A stretch of DNA of 64,000 nucleotides from Rhynchopus sp. YZ270_cl-10 (lineage: Eukaryota > Euglenozoa > Diplonemea > Diplonemida > Diplonemidae), in contig OZ037887.1 in the NCBI GenBank assembly GCA_964035575.1, forward strand, positions 806,001 to 870,000. Reading direction: 5' to 3'. A program made the translations under genes and the position numbers. Shown here in pieces: positions 22,386-33,823 of the stretch. The number at the start of each line of letters is the position of its first letter. Position 1 is the first letter of the stretch. The notes beneath the pieces are model-generated. The model was not told the DNA's origin and ran no database searches. It saw only the letters and a list, made by a program, of their open reading frames with translations.

Positions 22386-22779
22386 TATATGTGCTGTTTG
22401 TACAGTCTTTGTACAGTGGAGCACACCCTCGGTGTCCACACTGATATGGGGGGGAGAATCCGGGGATGGGGGGGTATACACAACACTTACCATGTCATGA
22501 CAAGCATATGCAACAACAAGCAATAGTTCAGAAACAATAGCAAGCACAAAATGTTGACAAGCATTTGACCGTGTTTTACGTAAAATGACTGGATGTGTTT
22601 GTCATTTGACAAGCACCGGTATGTCAACAACGTGGCAGGCATCACTGCTTGTCAAGTGTGATTGTCACGTGTGCAAACCTTCACAAAAAACCCAAAGAGA
22701 CAACATTCAGGATGAATCTTTGTGTCTTCTGATGTGAGTAACTGAAAGTTTATGAACAATATTTTTTTTTTTTTCAGTG

Positions 22780-22835
22780 CCCCGCTTCCGCCGATGAACG
22801 GTGAGGCGTTGACACTTTCAACTTCTCTTTACAAA
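22780..22835 (+). repeat. Short dispersed repeat, family B
   Basis: CCGCTTCCGCCGATGAACGG, then TGAGGCGTTGACACTTTCAA and CTTCTCTTT. Confidence 0.55.
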
Positions 22836-23879
22836 AGGGGAAAAAACACTCGTAATGTGGCCCGAACGGTCCGAGCCCGCTTTCTGGACTGGGCTGAGCT
22901 TTCCTTTATTCTTTCGTGGGTGCTTTTTTTCCTCTCCACCTTCATGTTATCTTTTGTTTTTGCCTTTTTTTTTTGTTCACATCTGTTGAGTACGCTTTAA
23001 CGAGATGTGTCAAAAAAGAAATTATCATTGTTTTGGGGGGGGGCTTTGCAAGAGGCATGTAACGTCAATGTCCAGGTTGCTCTGGTCCGTGAAAAATCCT
23101 TCGTTTCGACACTTTGAGAACCCTGGCCATTGGCTTGCTGCTTCCGCAGCGTATAAAAAAAAACAAAGAAATTCTCTTACCCTGAGCGATAGCAGTTTTT
23201 CTCTCTTTTCTGCCTCTTTCGTCAAAGAGCAAAAGAGTAAGGCATTGCCCCCCCTTTTTTTTTCATCCTCTCTCTGTCTTCGCGCACCCATCTCCAAAAA
23301 AAATTCTTTTTTTCATTTTTTGGATGGCTGATACACAGACAGGATGTGTTGGTATTTGTTTGGATTGGTAGCAATTATTGCACGGAATACTTTACGTATA
23401 CACGGCAGCCATCAAGACCAAGACTCTTTAGGTTACTCTTCCTCCTGGTGATCAGACATTACATCCAGTAAGGACAGAGAAAGGAATAAGAAAAAAGAAA
23501 AAAAAAACTTTTGTATTTTGTGTATTCCCGAAACAAAAAACTGAAGTAGAAGGTACCAAATGTTCACACGAACATCGGTTTCACGATATTCACCCACCAT
23601 TTAAAGGGAAATCACTGAAGATGTCCACCCTTCTGAATACAACTGTATGATTCTTAGGACTGAAACAGGGTTAATATCAGAAACCAATCTACTGAAGTTT
23701 CAACTTGTGCACGAAGCATTTTACTTTTCTTTTCTACGTTTTGCAAAACACACAACATAAAAAGAAAGATGGGACCATTTTTGTTGATCCCTCACCATAT
23801 ACTATCAATTTATTGATTGCATATGATGAAAATATTTTTTGGGTTCCCCTTTGCGGGATGTTTTTAGGGAAGTGTATTT

Positions 23880-23933
23880 CTGTGTCCGCCGATATACGAT
23901 GAGGCGTTTGCACTTTCAACTTCTCTTTCCTTA
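23880..23933 (+). repeat. Short dispersed repeat, family B
   Basis: TGTGTCCGCCGATATACGAT, then GAGGCGTTTGCACTTTCAAC and TTCTCTTT. Confidence 0.55.
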
Positions 23934-24034
23934 TTGTGTATTTTTTTCTCTTCAAATTCGCGTTTCTTTTAAAGATGTGTGGACATATGCGAGGCACGGG
24001 GTTATGGGTTTGCGTGTACGCGTACGTATACGAA

Positions 24035-24182
24035 TACGCGTTCGCGTTTTAGACCCCACAGATGCTCAAAAGTGCCAAATTTTTCTTGTAATGGCCTCAA
24101 ATCGTCGAAATTAGCCCATTTTTTGGGGGGCAGAAAAAATAATTTTGAGAGTCCAGGTATGGAGAGCAAGCACCTTAGAAAA
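24035..24182. repeat. Diverged dispersed repeat shared with 58070-58200
   Basis: Both copies begin CGCGTTTTAGACCCC, continue with GCTCAAAA and later have GAGAGT before GCACCTTAGAA. They are diverged but in the same order. The second copy lies inside the large element at 55092-58338. Confidence 0.5.
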
Positions 24183-24419
24183 AAGAAAACACGAACGTCT
24201 TTTGTTCGCGATTTCCCCTTACCCCCCCCCTTTTTTTTTCTTTTGTGTGTGCAAAGTTCTCCCTTGCCGGCGTGTTCACTGAAGTGCAGTTGGTAAGGTT
24301 TTCCAACCATCCTTTTTTTTTTTTTTTGTTTCTTTTTTGTTCGAGACTTCGGCTTAGCTAACCCGGCTAGCCTCTCCATAATGTCAACTCCCCTGCCCCC
24401 TTTTTTTTTTCGTTTCTAA

Positions 24420-24510
24420 ACCACGAAATGGATGTTGAGGACAGCATGGTTTCGAGTCTACTGCAAGGTACGTTGTCTCGAGAGGGGTTTGTATTGCAAG
24501 ATATATTTGT
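24420..24510 (+). repeat. Short dispersed repeat, family C
   Basis: ACCACGAAATGGATGTTGAG, GCATGGTTTCGAGT and GTCTCGAGAGGGGTTTGTAT occur in order. The same order of motifs is seen at 35367-35480. Confidence 0.5.
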
Positions 24511-24551
24511 TGTTTGACCAACACCACGGTCTAGACAACATCTATTCATGC

Positions 24552-24655
24552 AATGTATTCGTACAAAAAAAAAAAAAATTATCGGCTGTTCGACCTTTTC
24601 AGGATTTTTTTCTGGAAGTTCGACCATTTTTTACCCAATAATTTGAACGAATACA
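24552..24655. mobile_element. Small inverted-repeat element, diverged relative of 46351-46456
   Basis: GTATTCGTAC at the left and GAACGAATACAGTATTC at the right enclose TGTTCGACCTTTTCAGGATT. That internal sequence is almost the same as in the element at 46351-46456. It is noncoding. Confidence 0.55.
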
Positions 24656-25536
24656 GTATTCATTTGTGACTAACTTTTCTCTCTTTGTGTGGGCAGGCAA
24701 CGGAGGCCCCCCTCTCTGCAGCTCATGATCCCGAAGCTGTTTCAAGCTGTGCCCCCCCGCCCCTCACTCGGAGCAAGGAACGACACCCACCGAGGCTTCT
24801 GCCTGACCCATCGGGTGTTCCTCTGCTCTCGCTCCGCCCCTCTGTACCTGCTTAATTGGTAGCTTAAAGGAGAAAGAATTCCGATACGGTCGCCTATCAC
24901 TCACCCCTCCGGTAATTGAGCAACGAACACACCCCTTTTCCCCCCCTTTTACTGTCAGAGTTACTTTTTTTTTTTGTTTTTGATACTGTCCCAAATCTTA
25001 ACATTATTGTACGGTGTTTCCCCCCCCCTCGTTCTCTCCCCCTCCTTCGCCCCGGGCCACTTCACTCGCTGTTCCCTGAAAAGGAACTATTGTGAAGACG
25101 TGTTTTTTTCCCTCTTTATTTTGTTGTACTTTTCGTGGGATGACTTCCTTGTCTGCTTGGGGACCTTTGTCCTAACAGAGTACGGATGCGTCGCCCTTTG
25201 CTAGCAGTATGGCCAGTTTTTTTTTTGCCTTTCATAGTTAAAGTACCTGCATCACAGTGGAATCTGCCTATTATCGCATTACTCCGCTGATGGACAAAAC
25301 TCCATCTTTCGATTGAAAACAGTATCTTACTTATTTTAACGTACCCTACTTTGTGAGCGGAAAGTATCACGTCGTTCACTCACCCCAACCGTGCTCCGCA
25401 ACACCACATCAACACAACAAGAAGGGGGTGAGGGAACGAGAAAGGTGACACTCTTGTATCTGCAAGCGTAAACTGAAAAGGAGAAATAGTTCCGATACGG
25501 TTGCTCCTTGAGAAACGGCATGGCTGTTTTTTTTTT

Positions 25537-26345
25537 CAACTTACCTTCCTTCACCCCCCCTGTAAGGGCAACCGTAGTGAAGTAAGGTATAGTATTGAAA
25601 TCGATGTGGGGGGGGAGTAAAGGGTCAATTTTACAAAACCAGATTTTGAGGAAAATTTTAGCCGAAAATGGGCCCCACGTATAAGCAACCGGGCTCATAT
25701 TTCTCAAAATTTAAGTGGTCAAAAAATTGTCCAATTTTCGAGATTGACCCCACCACTGCACGGACGGATCCCAAAAATGCAAATAAGGACCCTTTTTAAT
25801 TTGTTCTCTTGAAATGTGTAATTTCATGTTTTCGCGAAAAAAATAACAACTGATCCCTGCAAGGGTTGAAGGAAGGTGGTTGAAAACAACAATAACAACA
25901 AGAACAACTAATTGCTAAGGAAAAAGCGGGGTGTGCTGTGGAAAACTCTGGACGATTATCGAAACCACCGTAGCATCTTGGCGATTTGTTGGAGGTGCTG
26001 ATGCGCCTGGTGTGATCGATGTGTTGTAGTCTGTGCATTCTGTGTTCCTTCCGCACTGCTCCAAGGACGACGACAATGTGGGGAGCCTGTGGACAAAAAC
26101 GAGCTGGGACACGCCGAGCCTGCCGAGCCGACGTCCAACAACGCTATCGAGCAGATGGTGCTGGACGAAGAGGACAGCCCCCCTTCTTGAACATTTCAGA
26201 TGCTGGCGTCTCAGTGGGTCTGGCAGCGTACGAAGAGCGTTAGCATACCTGCAAAAGAGCAGAATGCTGGGTGTGTTGTAGATTATTTCTACAGGATGGA
26301 GTTCCACATCACACCCCGTTTTTTTTCCGATAGCAATTACTTGTT
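25537..26345. repeat. Dispersed 800-bp repeat, second copy
   Basis: It matches 4387-5160 almost throughout: a 262-bp unit (25537-25798), then about 550 bp of further homology. The gene-poor spacer here and the CEP164 region therefore share a recent repeat. It carries 41 more bases near 26112 than the first copy. Confidence 0.85.
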
Positions 26346-26373
26346 TTTTTTTTTTTTTGTTTTTTTTTTATCG

Positions 26374-26521
26374 AAGATTTCATCTACAGACACGGATACT
26401 GCCAGATCTGGCCAGATATGGGGGGCCGATATCCCAGATCTGGCTCGTTTTCCAGATGTGGAAATCTGGTTTCGAGATCTGGCCAGATCTGGCAGTATCC
26501 GTGTACAGAGATTCATCTTCA
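26374..26521. mobile_element. Hairpin element with 27-bp arms
   Basis: CACGGATACTGCCAGATCTG continues into GCCAGAT and is matched by ATCTGGCCAGATCTGGCAGT followed by ATCCGTG. Flanking GAAGAT / ATCTTC extends the inverted repeat imperfectly. The inside is made of further CCAGATCTGG-like units. It is noncoding and MITE-like. Confidence 0.65.
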
Positions 26522-27818
26522 ACTTTTTCTCAAAATATATCCAAGCTTTCCCCCCTCCAAAAGCTTCTTTTTGACTGGTCATGTGAGCTGACATTCATTT
26601 CTGTGTCGGGCTTTGCAACAGTCCCAACGGACTGATGATGGTTTCCCTTTTAAAAGCTTTACCTCCGTGCGACACCTCATAGGCATGCTAATCTGTATGC
26701 ATCCTAGATTATTTCTTCCCTTTCCCCCAGTCTTTTTCATTGGTTGTAATACTTTTTGATCGGTCGCTCTGATCGAGTTTTCAAAAATGGCCTAAAAAGC
26801 GAAAGTAAAAAAAAAAAATCCGACTCAATTTATTTATTCCCTACTCCCGCAGTGACATGAGAGGTGTAGTTATAGGTGGGAGGCTTCAACAATGAAATAC
26901 CACTACTCTTATCGTCGCTTTATCCAATCAGCAAGTCTATCATGTTTTAAAAAAAACTTGATGGCTATTCAATTGGATTCTCGTAAGGTCGGTGAGTTTT
27001 CACTAAGTGAGAAGAAAGAGAAATGCCCAAATTGGTCAGAGTGAGTTTATGGTGACGTTGATCGATCGATCCCTCCGTGAAAATAGCAGTCGGGTAATTT
27101 TTTTTCCCCCCCTCTCCAGCTGGCCCCTGCCCCCTAAACATACTCAAAGTCTTCAAAAGTAAATCAAGATAGAAAAATAAAGAAAACACAAAAAAAAATA
27201 AAGAAAGAGCGGGGGGGGGGGGAAAAGAAAATACTAAAAAAAAACCGTACCACACACCACACACCGTCTTTCCCCATCCTTCCCCCTCTTGCAATACCCC
27301 TCCGTTCTTTTCTTGTTTCCAAAAAGGAGCGTTAGCCAAAAGAGAAGATAGTAAGTCTAGATACTCAGCAAAGGTTAAAGCAATCTTGCTTGTACTTATA
27401 TTTGCGGTGAACACCAAAATAAACTGCCTTTTTTCAAAAAAGCAAAAGCCAAAGCAATCCAGAGAGAACCAATTTTTGTTTTGTACTCAGGTAGCTACGT
27501 GCCGTGAAGGCGATTGTGTGCTAATACATACAGTATCAGTCAAGGCTGTCCTTACAGACGCATGTCAAAGCGGCCACGTGGGGTGCGGACTTACGAGTGA
27601 AGTTTCATCATTGCACAAGCCTCAGGGAGGGTTCCCGGCTACCGGCAAGGTCTCTTCCAATCCGTACCCCAGTTTCCTTAGTGGGACCTCATGGCTTCAC
27701 TGGCTAGGGCTCCAACAGATTTTTTTATTGTTTGTTTTTTTTTTTTTACCACTTTTTTTCATTCCCCCCTTCCTCTCTTCCCCTTCTTACTACCAAGAAC
27801 AAACACCCCCCCCCCCAA

Positions 27819-27850
<32 letters not shown>

Positions 27851-28113
27851 TCACTCAAACTCACAAAACAAGAGTACAAATCAAGAAAGAATAAAAACTT
27901 CATAAAACACCCCTTCAAACCCCCTCTCTTTTTGTCCCTCGCAGCCTTCATTTTTTGTAAACTTATATGTTGTGTGTGCACAAGAGGTACATTCATCTCA
28001 TAAGTTTTCTTTTATTACGCCCCCATTCTCTCCCCCTCCTCACAAGACACACCACGAAACTCACTAAAAAAAGGCAATTGAAAAACTGTAAAACCGAAAA
28101 AAAAAAATATAAA

Positions 28114-29956
28114 GGGTGAAAGTCAAATGTATACACATATACACAGGGTTATAGTCAGATCTATACACTCATTGTATATACAATTGTCAATTGTACATAC
28201 AATTGTATAGAAATTGTATAGATCTGACTATTTGATGTACAATCCCAACTTTTTTTATAGTCAGATCTATACAATTTATGTACAATCCTAGTATACACTA
28301 GGTCGTACACAAATTGTATAGATTTGACTATACAAAAGTCAGATCTATACAATTTTTGGATTGTACACTCGAGGGAGATTGTACACGCCATACCCAGGTA
28401 CCCAGGTACCCAGGTACACGGTACACTGGATACAAGGATAAAAGTCGTGAAAGAGCAACCACAGCCAACCCGCCAGTCACTGAGAAGTGACCAGACAGTC
28501 CACTTGACAAACACAAAAGTGTCCGTCGCGTGGGGCATGCATGCACTGAGGAGATAATGATCCAACAATTTACAAGAAAACATTACTTAACCTACTGCTG
28601 GAAATTGCCAGGTCGTAGTAACACACAAAGTGTGCCTCCGTTCGGGAATATCGGAGTTATAGAGTCCTAAAAGGCCTCTGCCGCTAGTCAAGGTATAACC
28701 GAATGAACGGCCCAAGACCCCCGTGGAGAAGTTAAATGTTGTAATGATTTCAAGTAAAATGCGAGCACTGTCTTACCCTCCTCAATGCATGGTGGAAGAT
28801 GTCTTTCACAACAAATATCCTGTACCCAGGTACCCAAATTCCCAAACCCACGCAGTGCACATGACCGCAAGTGTGAGTGACCCACACATGAGGGAATGCG
28901 ACACTACGCAAAATTTACCACCAGACCCTGTCTTCGTGCACCTGAAGTACAACGCCGCAGACAGGCCAAACATGCGTTGGACTCAGAGGAATGCCCGCTG
29001 TGCAGGTATCAAACATGAGAACAACTCCCAGCAACAAGGGGCGCCTTTTGGCGGGCGTTGTTGAGGGTGTTTGGGGTGCAAAGTTTTCCACAATTTTGAT
29101 GCGCGGGTACAGAAGTGTTGTCTTGTTCTTTCATCTCTAGGAATGTAAATGTCAATCGCGTTTAACTACCACGAGGGCTTGTTCAGTGAACCCACAAGGG
29201 GTCGAAGGGGGTTGGTTATCCCGTATCTATCAAAGGTTGTGTCGACCAGGCGAATCCACTATGTTACGCTGTACGTTGTTAAATCCGAAGAAATAACGCT
29301 TTAGCAGCCGCAGGAAGTTTGTTAAAAAGAGTGCCTCACGCTACACAAACCACCACCCGCAATTGACTTAGATGTTATAACAAAGAGAATTCAGAACAAA
29401 ACAACACCCTGCCCCATACACACTAAATTGTCATGCTTCGAGAGCATGCCTGGGCCAAAATTACTGTGACGAAAAGGCAACAAGACCACCCACAAGGAGT
29501 GTGAGATGTGCGCTGGTTTTCTGGGGGAACGCAATATTTTCTTGTGTCTAGTCCTCCGCAAGCAGAGGACAGACTTTCCGGAAGGTTTCCAAAGTCAAAT
29601 TTCTTGCACTAGCTATGCTCCCTGGGTTAAATGGCAATAGCAGTGACTGACTTCTGAGAAAAATCGGGTGTGCGAAACCCAATTTCCATTTTTTTGTGTA
29701 TAGTCCTGTAGGGGTGGGTGTGTGTGGGTAGGTGGGTAGGTGGGAGGCAATAGCCAGAAACCTGGCCAAATCCTGTGTACGGGATTGTACATAAATTGTA
29801 TAGATCTGACTATAAAAAAAGTTGGGATTGTACATCAAATAGTCAGATCTATACAATTTCTATACAATTGTATGTACAATTGACAATTGTATATACAATG
29901 AGTGTATAGATCTGACTATAACCCTGTGTATATGTGTATACATTTGACTTTCACCC
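28114..29956. mobile_element. MULE-like nonautonomous transposon 1 (1843 bp)
   Basis: Both ends begin GGGTGAAAGTCAAATGTATA, and the terminal inverted repeats run about 180 bp, built from repeated AGTCAGATCTATACAATT motifs. The element is flanked by a perfect 9-bp direct repeat, AAATATAAA (28105-28113 and 29957-29965), the duplication size known for Mutator/MULE elements. The core (about 28400-29650) holds three CCCAGGTA units and sequence shared with the elements at 29972, 43667 and 55092. A frame ending at 29064 (DPVFVHLKYNAADRPNMRW, then ARCAGI) is kept in three elements. No transposase domain is recognisable. It differs little from element 2, so the insertion is recent. Confidence 0.9.
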
Positions 29957-29971
29957 AAATATAAAAAAAAA

Positions 29972-31385
29972 GAGAAAAGTTCGATTTCGGCCTCGAAAAT
30001 ACCCGTGACACCGATTTGTCACGGTACTTTGTCACGGAATTTTTTTGAAAGATTCGATTTCGTGACAAAAAAAGTTCGATTTCGTGACAAGCCGATTTTT
30101 TCATTGACACACAAAATTCAATTTAGTGACAAATGACTTTTTTCATTGACAAAAAAAATTCGATTTCGTGACAAATCCATTTTTTCATTGACAAAAAAAT
30201 GTCATTGAAAAAAATGGATTTTGTCAAGGAAAAAGTCCCCGCCAGTCACTGAAAAGTGACCAGACAGCCACTTGACAAACACAAAAGAGGCCATTCTTGA
30301 GCTGTCTAGAAACCGAAGGGCAGAGACTGAAGACACAAGGTATGATAACTTTATGATTATGCAAGACTTAGTATATCGCGAACACGGTCAGGCTTGCACG
30401 CCTCTGGCCAGAGGCCAGCCCCACTAAATGATATGCAGCAGACACTCATTACAGATTTCATTTTCATTCGGTAAAAAATTAATGGGTGCGCAAGTTTCTA
30501 TACCTAATACCCCAACCCTCACCCATACATTCCATTACACACACCAAAACAGATCGAATCCACCAGCGCATGCGACGGAAGCAGATTCAGATTGTGGTTT
30601 GATAAGCAGAGTTCGGTTATTATGGTGGTGGAAAGGGGGGTGGGAACACTTTGTCAGTCACTGCTATAGCCATTAACCAGGGAGCATAGCTAGTGCAAGA
30701 AATTCGACTTTGGAAACCTTCCGGAAAGTCTGTCCTCTGCTTCCGGAGGACTAGACACAAGAAAATATTGCGTTCCCCCAGAAAACCAGTGCACAATTCA
30801 CACTCCTTGTGGGTGGTCTTGTTGCCTTTTCGTCATAGTAATTTTGGCCCAGGCATGCTCTTGAAGCATGACAATTTAGTGTGTATGGGGCAGGGTGTTG
30901 TTTTGTTCTGAATTCTCTTTGTTATAACATCTAAGTCAATCGCGGGTGGTGGTTTGTGTAGCGTGAGGCACTCTTTTTAACAAACTTCCTGCAGTTGCTA
31001 TGCACTGTTATTTCTTCGGATTTATCATCATACAGCGTAACATAGTGGATTCGCCTGGTCGACACAACCTTTGATAGATACGGGATAACCAACCCCCTTC
31101 GACCCCTCGCGTGACAAAAAGTTTGGTTTCCTTGACAAAATCCATTTTTTCATTGACATTTTTTTGTCACTGAATTTTGGATTTGTCACGAAATCGAATT
31201 TTTTTTGTCAATGAAAAAATCGGTTTGTCACGAAATTGAATTTTGTGTGTCAATGAAAAAATTGGTTTGTCACGAAATCGATTTTTTTTTGTCACGAAAT
31301 CGAATCTTTCAAAAAAATTCCGTGACAAAATTCCGTGACAAATCGGTGTCACGGTAATTTTCGAGGCCGAAATCGAACTTTTCTC
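29972..31385. mobile_element. MULE-like nonautonomous transposon 4 (1414 bp), different terminal repeats
   Basis: The ends begin GAGAAAAGTTCGATTTCGGC. The inverted repeats are about 265 bp, made of iterated TTCGATTTCGTGACAAA motifs unrelated to those of element 1. Nine A residues flank each side, compatible with a 9-bp duplication but low in information. The core contains a short left piece (about 30240-30300) and a longer right piece (about 30640-31110) of the shared core, the latter inverted relative to elements 1-3. The minus-strand frame of elements 2 and 3 (EIRLWKPSGKSVLC) therefore reads on the + strand at 30693-30911. It starts 15 bases after element 1 ends. Confidence 0.85.
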
Positions 31386-31634
31386 AAAAAAAAATAAAGA
31401 AAAACAAAGCGTTCCCTCCTCGTTAACCCTATCGTACTGGTGCCACTTCTTTTTTCTCTTAACCCAGATCCTTCATCACCAAACAAAACAGAATAATTAT
31501 AAAAACAATGTTTCTCTAAAAAGAAATATGGTGTGTGGCCTGACAACACATTTTTTTTTCCTTCATATTTTTGAAAACGTATCCGATTCCATTTTTTTTT
31601 TTTTTTTTTTTTCACACAAAAAAAGAGAAAATCA

Positions 31635-32186
31635 ATGCCGCAGATTTCCCGCGACGAAGTTGTGGAGATAGCACAACGGTACTGCACTGCGTGGGTCTGC
31701 GGGGACGGGGTGGAGAGGTGCTTTGCTGCAGACGCGGTGTTGGTGGAGCGGCCGTACCTCACCGATGAGGGTGGTGTGGTGCACGGTGTCGCAGACATTG
31801 CGGCACATTGGCGAGCATGCTTTGAGACACGACGCGGAACAGAGGGGAGACTATTGGAGACCTTAGTAGATGACAACAGCAACCGCGCTGTTGCGAAGTG
31901 GGCGCTCTCGATGTTAAGCCCCGCAGGCGATGATCCAGACGGCAACACCGTGTACAAACAGATCAGCCTCGTCCAAGTCGCCGTGCTGACCCTCACGCCC
32001 ACCACAGAAGGCTGGCGTGTCTCGAAAGCTGAAGAGTATTGGCAGAACGTTCCCCCTGTCTGTGCTGTCAAAACCGCAGAGCAAAGGCACGCAATACAAG
32101 TCCGTCGCGACGCCATCCGCCGCAAAGGCATTGAATACCAAAGGAAGCTTGGGCGAGTCTCTCTCGCAGAGTATTCCATGCGGTGA
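31635..32186 (+). CDS. Small NTF2/SnoaL-fold protein
   Basis: A 183-residue intact frame beginning MPQISRDEVVEIAQRYCTAW. The order is an N-terminal helix, then a VERCFAADAVLVERP strand, a GGVVHGVADIAAHWRACFET helix, and beta strands ending in VAVLTLTPTTEGWRVSKAEE. This is typical of the cone-shaped NTF2-like (SnoaL) fold. Such proteins bind small ligands or act as isomerases or hydrolases, and no active-site residue can be assigned here. The C-terminal about 45 residues are basic and helical and lie outside the fold. The gene is flanked by element 4 upstream and the SUZ-like gene about 280 bases downstream. A long T-tract followed by CACACAAAAAAAG precedes the start and could serve as a splice acceptor for a leader. 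Confidence 0.65.
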   Translation: MPQISRDEVVEIAQRYCTAWVCGDGVERCFAADAVLVERPYLTDEGGVVHGVADIAAHWRACFETRRGTEGRLLETLVDDNSNRAVAKWALSMLSPAGDDPDGNTVYKQISLVQVAVLTLTPTTEGWRVSKAEEYWQNVPPVCAVKTAEQRHAIQVRRDAIRRKGIEYQRKLGRVSLAEYSMR

Positions 32187-32465
32187 AGTGTCGGAAGGAT
32201 TTTTTTTCCTCTAAATTTTTTGTGTATCTCGAGGTGTGCAAATATGGTTTGCATTTTTTTTTTCCCCCCTGCTAAAATGTACACGAGAGGCAGATTTATC
32301 TGAGCAGTTTTTTATTTTTTGCGATTTTCCCAGCGCCGCCCCATCCGGGCGGGTATTTCATAAGATCGACCTCAAAAAAAAAGCAAATTTTCTTTTTGTT
32401 TTTTTCCCTCCTGATTCCACTTCTACTTCCACTTCCACCTCTCAGAAAACTACTAAAAAAAAAAA

Positions 32466-33823
32466 ATGGGAAAAAAACGCAGAAACGGCACCATGAACGC
32501 TGTGGAAGCCTCTGTTCACAATCTGTTTCACTATGGCAGGGAAGACTTCCGGCTGCCTGGTGATGAGCCTGAGATGCTTCCATCTGAAGAACGCCGCGCA
32601 CATGCTAGGGCGAGAGAATCTCTGATTGAAGAGTTGGGGACGAGACAGCAGTTTGCGCGGGCCGACCAGGAGGAGGCTGCCACTGCGAACTACGTTAACC
32701 CACCTGCCGTTTCTCATGATGAGAAGATGCGACACTATGAAGAAGCGAGGGCACGCATTCTTGGCAATGGACGGCAGCATCAACAACAACAGCAACAACA
32801 ACAACAACAACAACACCAGCAATACCCACCACACAACTTACCACCACCCCACCAAACCCTCGACACCTACGAAAACGAAGAACGTTACTGCGGCTGGCTC
32901 GCCGACGAATTAGGCAACGGAGGCGACCCCATGCCCCCACCACCACCACCCCCAAAATACGACACACCACTGCTCCAACTGCCCATCCCCACCCCAGAGC
33001 CAACCCCTACCGAACAGTACACCTACGAGCTGGACGAGAACCCCGCCTGCTTCATCCCCCCAATGCCAGAAAACAGAACCGACATCATCCCACGCACCGG
33101 ACAAACCTCGCAGCGGGACCTATGGGAGCCGCTGCCTTCGGGAAAGAAGGGAGGAGGAGGAGGAGCGAAAGGGAAGGACCGCGGAGGGGAAAATGGTGGT
33201 TCACGTGGACGTGGTTATGGGCAACGTGGTGGAGGTGGTGGTAGCAGTAGCCGAGGAGGAGGAGGAGGAGGAGGAGGGTGGAGGAATGAAAGAGAAGGCG
33301 GCGGTGGTGGTGGTGGACGTGGAGGAGGTGGCGGAGGATGGAGGAACGAGAGAGAAGGCGGACGCGGTCGTGGAGGAGGGAAGCGCGCGCAGGAGTCGAA
33401 GGCGACGATGAAAGGGCATTTGACTGAGGATGAAATGCGTGAGTACTCAAGGGATTCGATTAAGGTATGCATGATTTTTTTTTTTGTTCCGCGGGGGGCA
33501 GCCCTGATACGCTATATAGTAGACGCCCTGTGCTGTCCAGAACGGCCTTTTGACTTCTTTGCGTGATAAAATACCCTCCTTTTCTGGTTGGGGCGATGAT
33601 TATGTTCCTGCTTGCAACCTCCCCTCGTGGTAACCGTGTGCATACCAATGAAGTGCATTCTGGGGGGTTCGATAACCCGCGGAGAAGCAGTGTCCTGCGT
33701 CCGCCGATGAACGGTTAGGCGTTTTGCACCTTTCAACTTTTCTTTGTTCTCTATTAAAAAAATCAAAAACAGTTTGAAGGCTACGTAAAGCCGTCGTTGA
33801 ACCTGCTGAACAGCTTCAGGTAG
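32466..33823 (+). CDS. SUZ-like, RGG/glycine-rich putative RNA-binding protein (two exons)
   Basis: Exon 1 is 32466-33464 and exon 2 33773-33823, joined in phase 0 across a 308-nt intron (GTATGC...AACAG). The protein is 349 residues. Residues about 60-100 include DEKMRHYEEARARILG, which resembles the end of SUZ domains, an RNA-binding module often paired with R3H. No clear R3H core is visible. A Q/H-rich run, a proline-rich middle and a long glycine/arginine region (about 220-310, GGGG, RGG and RGRG) follow. The last residues, encoded by exon 2, are FEGYVKPSLNLLNSFR. Likely a cytoplasmic mRNA-binding protein, by composition only. The intron contains a family B repeat (33668-33746). A CTCAG lies about 20 bases before the start codon. 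Confidence 0.65.
33668..33746 (+). repeat. Family B repeat, most complete copy, inside an intron
   Basis: GGTTCGATAACCCGCGGAG, GCAGTGTCCTGCGTCCGCC and GATGAACGGTTAGGCG, then CCTTTCAACTTTTCTTT. It sits close to the 3' splice site of the SUZ-like gene, where its T-rich tail could act as the polypyrimidine tract. Confidence 0.65.

Larger units (their letters stand above)
19929..28113. other. Eight-kilobase gene-free spacer rich in repeats
   Basis: No supported gene. The spacer is dominated by A/T homopolymers, hairpin and family B-D fragments, one possible retroposon tail (21976-22385), a dispersed repeat (25537-26345) and several small inverted repeats. Open frames up to about 205 codons occur (for example 27386-28003) but are low-complexity and match no family I know. 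With the two elements that follow, the gene-free stretch reaches 31634. Confidence 0.55.

Noticed and set aside
27386-28003. 205-codon open frame
   Set aside because: The translation is dominated by homopolymer-derived runs (FFFF, KKKQNKTKQK) and has no recognisable domain. Chance frame in an A/T-rich spacer.
19929-31634. Spliced-leader, 5S, U-snRNA and tRNA genes
   Set aside because: I looked for their conserved motifs here and in the other spacers and found none that I could support. Absence by eye is weak evidence.
33085-33472. Minus-strand frames opposite the glycine-rich part of the SUZ-like gene
   Set aside because: Proline/histidine- and leucine-rich shadows of GGN-repeat codons; no independent support.
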